A stretch of DNA of 64,000 nucleotides from Nymphaea colorata (GCF_008831285.2 NC_045139.1:19794892-19858891), one strand, 5' to 3'; positions 35,624 to 47,960 are shown, counted from the stretch's first letter. Numbers and translations: made by a program. The notes: generated by a model not told the origin, from the letters alone.

Positions 35624-36984
35624 CCTGTTGGCTTCAAATATTCACTTTATGAGACATGAAAATGAAGCGTCATTGGAGGAAATAATGACAAAATGAATGT
35701 TCACATTGCATTAAGAGTTTAAAGATTACATTCAGATAACTGATTAAAGATGACAATGACTAAGACACACAAAGAGTACGATGTTGGCAACAGAAACTTT
35801 TAAGGAAAGATGGATGGTAGTTGGTTGGCATCCCACCACTGGGTGTATTCCTTCTTTACTACTAAGCCTCTGAACCAAGTGTAGGACATTTGGGTCTTCC
35901 ATTCTTGTCGAGCTACTATGAACAATGTTGCCCATTGAGGAGAACAGACATTGAATTTGGGAATAACTTCGATTGGTGCAATGCATGAAAACCATCTTTT
36001 GTCTCTGATATGGCAGGCGCGAGGATGCTGACATAGCACAGCCATGTGCCCTGGCTAGAGTGCACTGCCAGGGCACTCGCAGTGTGAAGAGTACATGGGA
36101 GAGAGCGTGAAATGACCCCTTATTGGCTTGTTTTAGACCAACAAGGGGTGGCTTTCGCCTCTTGACTTTCAAGGAGATCCCACACATAAAAAACATATAA
36201 AAGACAAGAATTTAAAACATATATTTTAAAGGGAAAAATGATCTTTTGTTACAATGAGGGCCTACTTTATTTTGGGTGGTTCTGGGCTCGTTTTAGATCC
36301 GGATCAGGTTCACTTAGTTACTAATACATTCTAGTCGACGTCCGAGGTTCAGATCAAGAATTAGATGACTGGTTTAGGCTCAAAACATATTTTTAATGTT
36401 TTTGGCACAAGATTGAGACACAACACAAAGGGAAGATCTGTGCGTGCGCGTGTGGCACTCAATAGTATTGAAATTTTTTATTTTGGTCTTGACTTTGGAT
36501 TCTGAGTTGAAATTCTTAATTTGGATCCAAACTTTAGTTTTTGATCTAACTTGGATCCAAGAGTGGCTTTATGAGTCCACTTTCCTAGTTTGGACTTAAT
36601 TTTGTTCGTTGGGCTCAATTCCGGACTTTGGCTTCATATTTCAGACCAAGGAGTGTATTTTGGATCTAAGACTTGGATTTGGATCTAATTTTTGATCTAA
36701 AGTTGGATTTTGGATTTAAATCTTGCACTTAGATTCAAATATGGGTTAAGAGGTCTATTTTGGGTTTAGGGTCCAGAATTGGATTTGGATTTTTGATAAT
36801 AGAAGTGTTTTGGGTCTATGGTTGAGATTTGATTTTGGATATGGATCAAAAAATCTGTTTTGGGTTGAGCTTGGGCTCGGGGTCCAAAATTGGATCCAAA
36901 TCACTGTAACAATGGTTGAAATAACTGACAATCTTGTTTGAATAAAATGAAAATAGTCTTTTGAGAAAATTTAGGGTGGTAACA

Positions 36985-38400
36985 GACGTCCAAATGAGCT
37001 GTCCCATTTTTTCAATTTAAAAATACTAGTTCAAATTTCTTGAATTTGAAACTAGTGGGGGAAGTAAGTGGTTTTGGATTTTTCTTCTTGCATTTTCAGA
37101 AATTTTAAATGAGGATAAAGAAAGATTTATTCTTCAAATGCCTCATTGGTTTTCCATTATTTTAACAAACCGATTAGTTAATTTGAAAAAACTTTTAATA
37201 GAGTATGCACGCTTGAGCCACCCTTTATTTGATTAGTCTAGATCATAGATGATCTAGTCTTGAGTGCTTTGTCATGGTGCGTCGAGGTTGGAAGAGTTTT
37301 TCAACTCGCTTGAATTGGAATGGATTAACTCGATCGTGTTTGACCTGAGTTAAATCCAGATTAAGATTCTGGTGAAATATTTTCCCAAATAGTTTTTAGA
37401 AAAATTGAAGTAATCGTTGCTTTGGGTGATTCATTCTTAGATTTTTCTAAAGAGAGAAAGAGAGAGAGAGAGAGTATTTAAATGTCCTGGCATGGGCCCA
37501 GGTCCGGGCCACAAAAAAAACCGGCCCAGGCCCGGTTGGCTGGCCTGGGCCGGCCCGATCTGGCCCGTTAACATTTGAAAACTGGTTTTTTTATTTTTTT
37601 TAATTTAACAATATGTATTTTATTACTAAAAAAATATTTGATATTAAAAATATTTTATAATTTATTTTTTTAATATAACCGGGTCGGGCCGAGGTTTCGG
37701 ATATCGGGCCCATCGGGCCGACCCGGACCCAGTTTTACAGGCCCGAGCAAGCCCGGCCCCCCCCAATGCCCACCCCAAAGAGTCACACTGAGTTATTTCT
37801 CTCTTCATGTTGGAATGAGATTTTAATTTTTACTAATGACAATTTTAATTTTGATTGAAAGTTTAAGGTTTAGATCTTGAGTTGCATAGATCTCAAGCTT
37901 AATTTTCGAATTTTGCTTAAACTTGACAAAAATATTAATGTTTATAATTTGTTGAATTTTTCAAGTGGTCCCTAGACTTGAATCTATAATTGAATTAGGC
38001 AGACATCGACTGTGGTTTGAGAATTTTCTTGAAAATTTTCAAAATTATCATTGGAAAATTTTATGAAAATTTGAGGTGTAAACACAATGTTGATGAAAAT
38101 GCTTTTTTTCTTCTTCTTCTCTCTCTCTCTATGTCTCTTTCTCTTTGAAGCAAAAGGTTACACAAACATCTTTTTCCTTTTTTATTTTCTCAAAATTTCT
38201 CTCTCCCTCTCCCTCTTTCTCTATCCGTCTCTCTTTTTCCAAACGGGCTGCTGCATCAGCGGGCTGTCATGCACTTGCTTAACGAATCGGGCTTGCTGTC
38301 GTGCCCTGGCCTGGCTTGGCTCGATTCGTCTGATCCCCTGCCCCCCCCACCCCCCCTGCCTTATACTATCATACATTGGGGCCGAAGGTCATGGTGAAAT
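36985..38400. other. Region upstream of the Gypsy LTR; GC-rich block and pyrimidine tract
   Basis: Contains a block rich in GGGCC/GGCCC words (37488-37770), many of them palindromic, split by an AT-rich insert, and a polypyrimidine tract (38100-38250). The block resembles GC-rich repeats found in plant transposons but could not be assigned. No gene was seen. Confidence 0.4.
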
Positions 38401-39049
38401 TTTTTAGGATAATCAAATGCCCATCAAAGCCATCAAGGATAAGTAATTTTTTTATTTTATATAGACAATGTTGTTATCAATCAACATTTAGAAATGTCAG
38501 GTCTACTTGACTGTTTGCAGTAAAATTTTTCATTCAATACATGTTTGTAGTAAAAACACCCCTCATTTATGTCTAGATTTGAGCCTGGACTGCTTTGGCA
38601 TTTCATTTAAGTCGCATCAACAGATCTAGCTGTGCTAGTTTTCGCAAAAGGCTTTCCATGTGCCCCCATTCAACAAATTCAACGCGTACAATCATGAAAA
38701 ATTGGGTTAACTAGCTAGACTCACACCATCCAAGGATTTTATGAACAGGTAAATTCAACCACATTTTGTATACTTTTCTAAGAATAAATTATAGATTGTT
38801 CTTCATGTTCAAAGCTATGAACATTGATATAAAATCATTTCTTTTGACATAAAAGATGATTTCAATAACATACAAAAATGCTGACAATTGATTATTAAAC
38901 TTCTACAAATTTATTTACACACTCAAAGACTGTTATTTTATGTAGATTTATAATGTTTGGTTATTAAGGTCACCATCCTACAATGACTTTACAAGAAAAT
39001 AAGTAAGAATGCAAAAAAAAAGTTGCAGTTTGTCCAGTCAAAAGTAGTT

Positions 39050-39102
<53 letters not shown>

Positions 39103-41150
39103 ACACACACACACACACATTCGCCGCTGATTTCAATTCCTCTTAGTGTGTGTGTTTGTGTGTCCATATATATATATATATATATTTAACAGTCGCAATC
39201 GATATGTATCAACATACCACAAGGGCTGTCAGATCTTTCTCACATCATACGGCCGTCATGATATGCCGAGATAAATATGCATCAAGGTGTGAACTTACAC
39301 ATTGAGGAACTCTAGGTGTGAACATTGCAAAAGAGGGCCTGAACCTTGAGGATGGAGATGAATATGCATCAAGACTATGGTTCTTATTGAAAAAGTGAGC
39401 AAGAAAAGATATTCGCCCTGTATTTTCATGTTCTTCGCAAAAAGAATTAATGTTTGTTAGAATGTATAGGTTCCAAACAGAACAAAGTTGAAACAAGCTA
39501 ATAAAGTACATAATACCAATTCCACAATATTAGAAAAAGATCAAAATCCAAACTGGTATAATTTATTACTAGTTACAAAATCTTTCCGATTAGAAACCCA
39601 ATATGTAGAATATGGAACTGAGGCAGAACGCTCGACTGCCTTGATATTACCAACAGATGTACAAGACTTTCCTTAAGAAGGCCTTGTCCCACTAAAACAC
39701 CATGAGTGAACCTGTGTGTGAGAGAGAAAGACAGTAAGATGCATAAGAATAGCTCACAAACTCTTACAGATAAACTGTTAAGCTTCATTACACTTGTGCT
39801 GCTTCTATGCATCGATCAAAAACAGATGATGCTTCTACTCATTGAAGAAGAAACTTGTCAAAAATAATAAATGGTTCGACATAAATTTAACATCATCAGT
39901 TATACATATGTACAACTTAATGTCAACAGTTATACATGGCATTCAAATACAATGTTACATTCTTCCATCACATTAATAGTGTACATTATTATTGTTCAGT
40001 ATGGCAAGACTTTCATGGATTTTGCTCTGCCTTCATCTTCAGCGATGCTGTCACAAAGTTGGAAAAAGTTTGGCCACTGCATTAGAATATTCTGCATCAT
40101 AAATAAGAGGCATACATTAGTTATACTATTGGCTAGTTTCCAATCTGCTAAATATGTTCATTCAGTCAGAATTTTTGTCATGACTTTTACCTACTATGTA
40201 TGATGCTTTATGCATTCTTATAGATAGCATTGGAATATTCTTCCAAGTGATATTCAGTGGAAAATGCAAAGACTAATAGTTCTAGGTCGGCACTTGCTGT
40301 TGAAGTCTTTTCATGTGCCATGAGCAAACAACTGAAGGTTTAAGTATTTTGAATCTGAAGGATATACATACACATGAGAGGGACTAACTTGATGAAATTC
40401 CAGCACATACACATTACAGATAACCTCTTCTAAGCAATTGTTCCTCTTGACACCTAACAAGGTTAGGTGAATGTTATACAAGACGATAAATAGGTGTCTA
40501 ATAATGTTAATATGCATGCCAATGGACCAGAACAATCATATAACTTGCAAGTATATGCACATATAGGGCTCATATTCCACCTAGAGGAATGGTTTGAACC
40601 TAAGGCAATGACTTTGCACTTGGTATGTTTATGGGTTTTGTTTAACAATAAATGTTTATGCTTGTAGTTTGTTTTGGGTTGCCATGGGCGTTTTTGCTTA
40701 TTTTTTGGTAGTTAGATCGACGTTCTTTTTCTTTATTTTTAGTGTAGGAATATATTAGTTCATATGCAAAAGTCAAATTTAAGGTGGGGTTTCGAAATGA
40801 ACGTTGTTTAGTATTGCACATTTATAGTAAGTATCCTTGTTTTTGTAGTTTTACATAAGAGTACTATTGTTAGTTCTTAAGAATGGTATAATACCTTAGT
40901 TAAGATTAAATTGACAGGCTGCTTAGGAATCACAAGCTATCTTATTACAAATAGCTGTGATTTTTCGGAGTCTATGGCATCCAGTTAGAGGGCCATACAT
41001 GTGATGTATGCTACAATGTCAAAGGTCTTGACCTTCATCAGCAGCATTGAAGAATTAAAGGCGGCCTTGCCTTTTTTATCCTGTGGCTTGTGATTTTGTA
41101 GTATCAACTATGATCCGCGAGGCCATTATAGAATTTAGGATTCATGAGAT
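38400..41150. other. Gene-free stretch
   Basis: Only short frames on either strand (longest 110 codons at 39871-40203), none with a known motif. Holds the microsatellites at 39053-39120 and 39167-39186. Confidence 0.45.
39053..39119. repeat. (AT)n(AC)n compound microsatellite
   Basis: About 20 AT units followed by a CA run. A second short AT run lies at 39167-39186. Confidence 0.95.
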
Positions 41151-41153
41151 GCA

Positions 41154-41714
41154 TTACGTGGGATACTTGATCAGGTTGTTATAGTTATAACCATATTGTT
41201 GTTGATTTCTGCATTGCACAGAAAAAGTAGTCTGAAGATTAACGCCATTCTCCTTGGTGTGAAGGATTCTCATAGTCTCATGCACTTGCAGCAAGGCGAC
41301 AACTTCAGTATATCTCATGGTTGGTGATCTAGTAAGCATGGATGTAACAAATGCTTCATATCCACTACCAAGACCATTCAATAGCCAGAAAATTTTATTC
41401 TGATCAGATATTTGCTTGCATATGACAGCCAGCTCATCACAAATAGACTTGTAGATTATGATATATTCATTCATGGATAGCTTCTTGCGGTGAAGTTGAA
41501 GCGTTTGAGTTAATAAAAACTCATGTTCCCTTGAGTCATTTGCAAAGGTGGTAATGAGGGCATCCCAAACTTCTTTTGAAGTTTGAAGCTCAACAACCAA
41601 ACCAAGAACTTTCTCTAATAGAGTTCCGGTTATCCATCCTCTTAACAAACAGTTAGATTGCTTCCAATCAGCACAATCTGAATTTTCTACGGATATATTA
41701 TTCTTAAAAATCAA
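41154..41714 (-). pseudogene. Copia gag (UBN2 / Retrotran_gag_2) fragment
   Basis: One open frame of 186 codons, the longest unspliced retroelement frame in the window. Motifs fit Copia gag: W.....L.GWI......V......TSKEVWDALITTFA, then L.L.RKKLSMNEYI and LLNGLGSGYEAFVTSMLTR. A primer-binding site lies 240 bp upstream on -, as expected for the 5' end of a Copia element. No protease or integrase follows at lower coordinates, so the element is truncated soon after gag. Confidence 0.8.
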
Positions 41715-41954
41715 TTTCTTAGGCTTGGAATGACTTCCATTAATGCATCTTTCATATTTTAGCTTTCAATTAGGTCATTCCTTAACAAAAAATTGGACTG
41801 ATTGATTTCAGGCATACAAAGCCACATTGAGGTTGTAAGGATAGGGACACTTAGCTTTACTGTGTTTGCTTGTTGACGTCTTCAATTTCTCAATCAGCCG
41901 AGTATTCCTGAGATTTCCCTTCCTTCAACCAAAGGCGGTCAAACCAAGAACTAC

Positions 41955-41966
41955 TGCTTTGATACC
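41955..41966 (-). other. Copia primer-binding site (initiator tRNA-Met type)
   Basis: On - the sequence is TGGTATCAAAGC, one mismatch from TGGTATCAGAGC, which is complementary to the 3' end of plant initiator tRNA-Met and is the usual Copia primer-binding site. The gag frame starts about 240 bp downstream. The 5' LTR should end within a few bases above 41966; its outer boundary was not resolved. Confidence 0.75.
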
Positions 41967-42218
41967 ATACTAGAAAATGAAGAAAAAAGGAAATGCTTAA
42001 ATATGGTTCAGTATATTGATACCAACATCCACGATAGCACTTGTTAAGAATACAAGAGACCCACTATCTTAGTTCTTAAAAACATGTTCATGGAGATTTA
42101 CATGACTTTTTGATAAATCAGATCTCCTTGCTTTTTGGTAAGAGCTTACCCATAATTTTTGAAAAGGAATTATCTTATCGTGAGTACTAGACTTGACTAT
42201 TACAGCCTCTTGACCAGA

Positions 42219-42576
42219 TCACATCTTGTCACCAAGTTTATCCATTGTAGCCTCCTTCTCATCGAGCTTATCTTTGGTAGCTGATTCTTCGATGGCAATC
42301 TCCTTAATTTTAGGCTTCTTATCCTTAGCTGCAGCTTCCTTAATTTCAAGCGTCTTATCTTTAGCTACAGCTGCATCGTGCAACCAACATGCTTGTTCTT
42401 TCATCTACTGATGAAGTACCTCTTTGGCTTTGGGTCCTAGCTTCATTCTCCATGCATTCCCATATACCATGTGAGAACGTATGAAACATAGCAGGATCTC
42501 GATAAGTAACCGATATTTCATGTGACCTACGCCCTTCTTGTGATTTCAAGATGTAGAGATGAGGGGGTAGATTCAT
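42219..42576 (-). pseudogene. Lys/Glu-rich repeat ORF pair, unrecognised
   Basis: The frame at 42404-42219 reads AKDKTLEIKEAAAKDKKPKI then KEIAIEESATKDKLDEKEA, a 12-13-residue repeat of KDK..(E)IKE.A type that would form a charged helix or coiled coil. The frame just upstream (42576-42361) contains TYRDPAMFHTFSHGIWECME and sits in another frame, joined at about 42400 by a shift or stop. This looks like the C-terminal part of a decayed transposon protein, but I cannot name the family. Confidence 0.3.
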
Positions 42577-42599
42577 TTGCCTTGAGCTGATGCAAGCCC

Positions 42600-43554
42600 T
42601 TCGTGTAAGTTACTCATCTTGCATTTCTCAATAATGCATCAGAATTTTCTTCCTTCCTTAGTGTTCTAGGCATTTCATCTACTTTTCTTGAATCCGTAAT
42701 GCAATTCATTTTTCTTACGTTGTTGGCACAAAAAGAGAAAGAGAGTACTAATTGGTTTGTAGTTTTACTACTGGAATAGGACTAGATGTGATTCTTATAG
42801 AAATCCATTAACTTTAATAGCTAGTGTATGTCATGTACAGGATATAAGCCACATGACAATGAAGCCTTCCTGTCTCTACATATTTTGGTGTATAGTTATT
42901 TGTGGATTCTACAAGGCCTCTCCTGGGTTGAAAGATTAACATTCCCCTACAATCTAAGCATGAAGTCCAAGACACTCTGGTTGCTGCAAAATTGCTCATG
43001 TAACGTTTGGCTCAATGGTTTTGTTAGACCATCGGCGAGTTATACATTGGACCAAATTGAATGTAATTGTGACCATTACTTAATGTGATCTCGAACGAAA
43101 TGGTAAGCAATTTCCAATGCTTGGTAAGTGCATGAAAAACATGATTCCAAGCCAAAAGTAGAGTGCCATTGTTATGCCACCATACGGTGGGTGGTTTATG
43201 AGGTTTGAAATGGAATTCTTTTAAAAGGGATTGAGTCCATAATAATTCAACAACTCGCTAGTTAAGGATTTTTATTTAGCTTTTGTAGTAGACAAGGCAA
43301 CAATTTTTTGTTTTCTAGAATACCAAGAAATAGCATTGTTGCCAAGCAGTGGTAGAGCCAGGAATTTTTTTGTCGTAGGGGCCAAACTATAGTTTCAAAA
43401 TTTAATAAGGGCCAAACTAGAAATTTTCAAAAATTATATATATATTAAACTAAAATGTTTTAAATTTATGTATAAAATTTTAAAGTATACAACACAACTT
43501 CCATTGGACTCACTGTCATTGATCCAGCCTGCCTAATATGCATTAGCAAAGACT
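42600..43554. other. Gene-free stretch with a lone hAT-like end
   Basis: At 43352 the text agtggtagagccaggaattt resembles the TIR of plant hAT-type MITEs (TAGTGGCGGAGCCAGGA), but no partner end was found. Otherwise only short frames. Confidence 0.35.
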
Positions 43555-43963
43555 TGTTAAGATCTAACGGATCATGGCTAGATCAAAAACACAAACCAAG
43601 ATGTAATGTAGCTTTTGAAAACATGACTATAACAGTCACTAAAGAAGCGTATAACAGAAATGGGCGCTAAGGCCAAGTGAAAAAGTATAACTCTTATTCA
43701 AATGAATACTCATTGGTTGTAAAAAACATCATAATTTGTACAAGAGGCAGCTCATGTATTTATACAAGAAATAAGAAAGAAGAGAAGGAAGTAGAGGAGG
43801 TTGTTCTAGCCATTGGGAGTTCCAACGGCTCTAACCTCCAATAGCTAGGACAAAAGGTTAAAAAGAAAATAAAAATAAAAGAAAAATAAATAGATTGAGA
43901 AGAAAAATAAAATGTAAAACCTAACCTAGCTATGATATCATTAAGATATCTTATTTCCTAACA
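43555..43963 (-). mobile_element. Copia 3' LTR
   Basis: On - it begins TGTTAGGAAATAAG (complement of 43963 downward) directly after a purine tract, and ends ...ATCTTAACA at 43555, so the short terminal inverted repeat TGTTA/TAACA is present. The 409-bp size and a TATTTATAC promoter-like motif near 43760 fit a Copia LTR. The 5' partner was not found, so the inner end is less certain than the start. Confidence 0.65.
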
Positions 43964-43970
43964 CCCCCAT
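43964..43970 (-). other. Copia polypurine tract
   Basis: AATGGGGG on - lies immediately before the TGTTAGG start of the LTR, the standard position for second-strand priming. Confidence 0.7.
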
Positions 43971-44048
43971 TAAACTTACAGTGTTATCACCGAAAGTTTA
44001 TTTAAAAAAAAGTTGAATATGGGAGAACATAGATATTTTGCGAAGAAA

Positions 44049-46070
44049 TCAGCCAACTGGAACTCGGAGGAGACATAGAAGCTTGATAGTCTTCTTAAAA
44101 AATTCTTCACAAACATAGTGACAATCTATCTCTATATGTTTTGTTCGTTCATGAAATGTTTGATTTTTGGCAATGCAGATAGAACTCTTTTTGTCGTAAC
44201 ACAAATCAGTGGGTTCTTCTATTCTTGTTTCCATATCAAGGAGCATTTGACAAAGTCAGATAATTTCCATAGTTGTGAAAGTCATGACTCGATATTCAGC
44301 TTTAGTAGAGGAAATAGAGAATTTTTGTTGCTTTTTGTATTTTTATGAGATGAATAATTCCCCTAAAAAAACATAAAACCCAGTAGTTGAGTGTCTATCA
44401 TTTGGATCTCCTCCCAAGAAGAGACCATGAATACTCCCTAAATTATTGTTCTTTTAAATTATTTAATGATACGAAAAACAGCTCCCATGTAAACGGTTGT
44501 TGGAGTATGTTGAAATTGACTTACTGTATGAACCGCATGAGCAATGTCAGGACGAGTGATGCTAAAATACAATAAAGATTCCACAAGTTGTGGGTAAGGA
44601 GTGGGATTTGTGAGTAGAACTCTATCATCTATCTTCATTTTTCTTCCTACTGGTTCAGGAGTTTCTGTGATCTTATCATCTATTATACCCGACTTAGCAA
44701 TAATCTCTGTAGCAAACTTAGTTTGTGACAAAAAATATCATCTAGTGGAGTACGCAACCTCAATATCCAAGAAGTATGTTAGAAAACCTAAATCTTTCAT
44801 TTCAAAAGTTTTTTGCAGAAATTTCTTACATTCTCTAATACCTTCTTTCTCACTACCTGTGATGATCATGTTGTCAATATACAGTAGGATGATTATGATA
44901 CCTGCAGTAGTTTTCTTAACAAACAAAGCAGAGACAGAGTTAAAATGATCAAACCAAACTTTAGGACCTTGTTTGAGACCATAAAGAGCATTCATAAGTC
45001 TAAGAACTTGTCGACAAGCCTTGTGGTACTTTCATATATACTTCTTCTATAAGCTCTCCATTTAAAAAGGCATTTTTAACATCCATTTGGTATATATTCC
45101 AGTTTTAAATATATGCTAAGGCAATAAGGGTCCTAACAGTAGTCATTCTAGCTATAGGGGCAAATGTTTCTTCATAGTCAATACCATGTTCTTGAGTATA
45201 ACCTTTAACAACAAGTCTGGCTTTATATCTCTCTAGAGATCATCACTCTTAGTTTTCACCTTGTATATGCATTTGCATCTAATAGTCTTTTTTTCCTATA
45301 GATAGATCTTATAGATCCTAAGTTTGAGCTTTTCTCAAGACATTTAATTCTTCTAACATATCATTCTTTCACTCAATATATTTGAAGGCTTCATTAAAAG
45401 TGGTTGGTTCAAAGTGAGAGTGAATGACATTGATTCTAACTCTATGTGTTGGAGTGAAAGTTTCATATGACACAAATCTATTAGATTATCTTACATTTCC
45501 AGTGCATCTTCTAAGGTTTTCTTTCCTTGAAGTTGGTTGAGGATCAATAGTCTCATGATGTTCTTATTCACCACCGTCTTGTTGTCGGTTTCTTCTATGA
45601 TATGTGATTATGTCTTTGGCTGCTTCACTATTATCATTAATATCAATGTTGTTGTCATCAATTTCATACATTTCATCATCACATTGAGAAAGATACTTGA
45701 ATAGAAAAGAATAATCATTATTGTATTGTGACTCTTCATAATTTTCGAATCCATTTTCTTCTTCACTAAACTTTACATTCCTTGAAACTATGACCTTATC
45801 TTTGACTGGATCATAATATTTGTAGCTTTTTTGTGTCTCAGAATAACCAATGAATGCACATTCAATAACCTTTGAATTTAGTTTATCAGCCTTGTCATTT
45901 AGAACAAAACATTTGCATCGAAAAATTATTTCCTGCATCCTATTTGATGCCATTGTCCTTTGTGAAGAGTTTGAAAAAATATTTGGTGAGATGGACATAA
46001 TCAAAGTTGGATTCATGGGGATTTGCTTATGATGGACTCTTGTTTGGTGATCTCATACAGCAGCCTAGCC
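44049..46070 (-). pseudogene. Copia pol remnant: integrase C-terminal region, RT, RNase H
   Basis: On -, in order: 46016-45564 has CAFIGYSETQKSYKYYDPV and VSRNVKFSEEE, the ..FLGY.....YR.YDP......S.HV.F.E motif after the integrase. 44995-44738 has NALYGLKQGPKVW, LLYIDNMIITG and MKDLGFLTYFLDIEV, the Copia RT landmarks; the catalytic YVDDM appears as YIDNM, so the second Asp is lost. 44731-44459 has GSLLYL-like text (ESLLYFSITRPDIAHAVHTV). 44246-44049 has SSICIAKNQTFHERTKHIEI and DCHYV, the RNase H end. The 5' part (gag, protease, integrase core) is absent. Several stops and shifts. Confidence 0.85.
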
Positions 46071-46284
46071 ACCTATTCTTAATTCCACCATTATTTTAAT
46101 TAGCAAACACATTTTGTTCCGCAATTTTGTCGAAGAGAATTTTTTTCCTTGACATTAGTTCACACCTTGGCCTTGATCTTTAGAACCTTTTGTTGTTCTT
46201 ATTTGTATTTGAGTTTTTTTTTGCACCATTTGTTAAAATATTTTGGTAGTATATGCATTTGTTTTAGAATATAGGCAACATTTA

Positions 46285-46462
46285 GATTGCGTTTGATTCC
46301 CCATGGATCTCAGATCGGAGTGGATCTGAAATCCACAATAGCTATTAAGCTGTGGATCGATTTCGGCATCCACCCCCAACTATGGATCTCAAACCCATAT
46401 TACTATAGTTTAAAAGCATGAATTTGTGATCGAACCATAAAACCGCCGAGTCAAATGCGACC
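46285..46462. mobile_element. PIF/Harbinger (Tourist-like) MITE
   Basis: The terminal inverted repeats GATTGCGTTTGATTC and GGTCGCATTTGACTC (reverse complement of the right end) enclose 178 bp without coding, and TTA flanks both sides (46282-46284, 46463-46465). A 3-bp TTA duplication is the signature of PIF/Harbinger MITEs. Confidence 0.65.
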
Positions 46463-46469
46463 TTAGGCA

Positions 46470-47952
46470 TATGTACGGTGTGCGTGAATAAGATCACTGC
46501 TATAGAGCTACTGCCAGGTGAATCTGTCACCGGTATACCTTACAAAAATCTATATTCGCAAACAAAATGATGAGTAGGGGAGTATTTATTTCACTGCTAA
46601 AGACCTGTACAGGTGATTTTTCCATTGACATAGCCTCTTTTCTTGAAGTGTGTGTGTGTCCCACATGACTTGAATTTCTGACTCTGGAAGTCAACTGGGC
46701 ACTCGTTCATCACTATAAACGTTTCATAGATCTCAGAAATAGAGGAGGATGAATGAATAATATGTCTGATGTCGTATGCCCTGATTTTTCAAAAATGTAA
46801 AGTGTCAAAATGGCTTTATTTGCTTCAGTCCATTATCATCCTGCTTCAAAGCTTAGTATATGGATTCAAAGATGGGCAGTGAATTGCCTTCCTAGCTACG
46901 TGAGGATTCGTGGTTTCAAACACTGGATTCTACCATGATCACTATCGATTGTCAGATTTGCCTCAATACTGCATTTTGGAGATATATATATATATATACT
47001 AGAGTGTTCACTGACACAATTAATTTTGATCTTTTAAAAATGCCGGGAGTGGAGTGTCCCAACACTCGCATGCCCGACGCTGGTTAATCGTCGGGAAGGA
47101 CTTTTCCTGGCATTTTTAAGGGCTGGGAGAGACCATTTTTTGGTGTTTGATGCGCCGTATTTGGCTTCAAAATCTTTATATAGTCCTGTTTTAAATGCAC
47201 TCCATATTATGCGCATCCAGTTCTCAATATGCTGCATTAAATGCCAAGTCCGGATCGATTTATTTTATTTGTCCATTTATTGTTTCTTCGTCTAAGAAGT
47301 ATGCTCCTGGTAAGCTCCAATCAAGAACAGATTCGGTGCAATGTGTAGCTGTACAATATCAACTTGTACAGCAACAACAACTTAACCACCGATACTGTTT
47401 AGACGCCACTTTCTTTCCTCTTATATTTTTCTCCAAATTTTACGCCACTTTCTTTCCTCTTATATTTTTCTCCAAATTTTAACTACACGGATTTTAGATC
47501 TGTTTCTCAGTAATTGGGAACCACCACCGCATGATCAATAATTTTATTTGCTTATGCGGATAAGATTCTACAAGCGTCAGACAATCAATCACCTAAAATT
47601 GTCAGATTTTACAATCAAGTAACAAAATCTCATCCGATCATGCATGTGCTGAACTAATTTAAGTTTGCATTTAAAGGTTTTCGATCATGATGATTGCGCA
47701 AAAGTTGAAGTTTGAGGTAAGAACATATATAAAAAAAATTCCAGTCACTGAAGATCAGTAATTACTGCACACAATTTATTGGGCTGCGTTGAACCTGAAC
47801 TTGGTTCACTTCATCCACCATGCTTTACAAGGGCAACGGCACCCAGGGACCTGCCGGTCGGCCGAGGTAGCTAGAAATTTACGTGAAGAGTTGCCCTGAA
47901 ACATATATATGTTCTTCCGGTCCATGACATGCTTGATAACAAGGTCAGGACG
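46470..47952. other. Gene-free stretch
   Basis: Holds a small inverted-repeat block near 47034-47120 (aaaatgccgggag against ctggcattttt), probably a decayed MITE, and a 39-bp tandem duplication at 47403-47480. No gene motif. Confidence 0.4.
47403..47480. repeat. 39-bp tandem duplication
   Basis: The unit beginning acgccactttctttcctc and ending ctccaaattt occurs twice, at 47403 and 47442, without visible mismatch. Confidence 0.92.
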
Positions 47953-47960
47953 CTTGACCC

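Larger units (their letters stand above)
30730..36984 (-). mobile_element. Degenerate Ty3/Gypsy retrotransposon, Tat-like, 3'-truncated
   Basis: On - the order is LTR-like U3 (36984 to about 36050), gag (35623-34256), protease (33484-33206), RT (32440-31740), RNase H (31740-31240) and a second, archaeal-type RNase H (31141-30730). The extra RNase H after the first is the mark of the Tat/Ogre branch of Gypsy. Integrase and a 3' LTR were not found; the element seems to stop near 30730. Many stops and frameshifts show it is long dead. The LTR start TGTTACC (complement of 36978-36984) has the expected TG. Confidence 0.8.

Noticed and set aside
35744-36196. 150-codon ORF on -
   Set aside because: It sits in LTR/leader sequence of the Gypsy element and has no recognisable domain; it is not counted as a host gene.
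37485-37770. GC-rich palindromic GGGCC/GGCCC block as a regulatory island or rRNA piece
   Set aside because: No rRNA or gene similarity; it looks like a decayed repeat split by AT-rich sequence.
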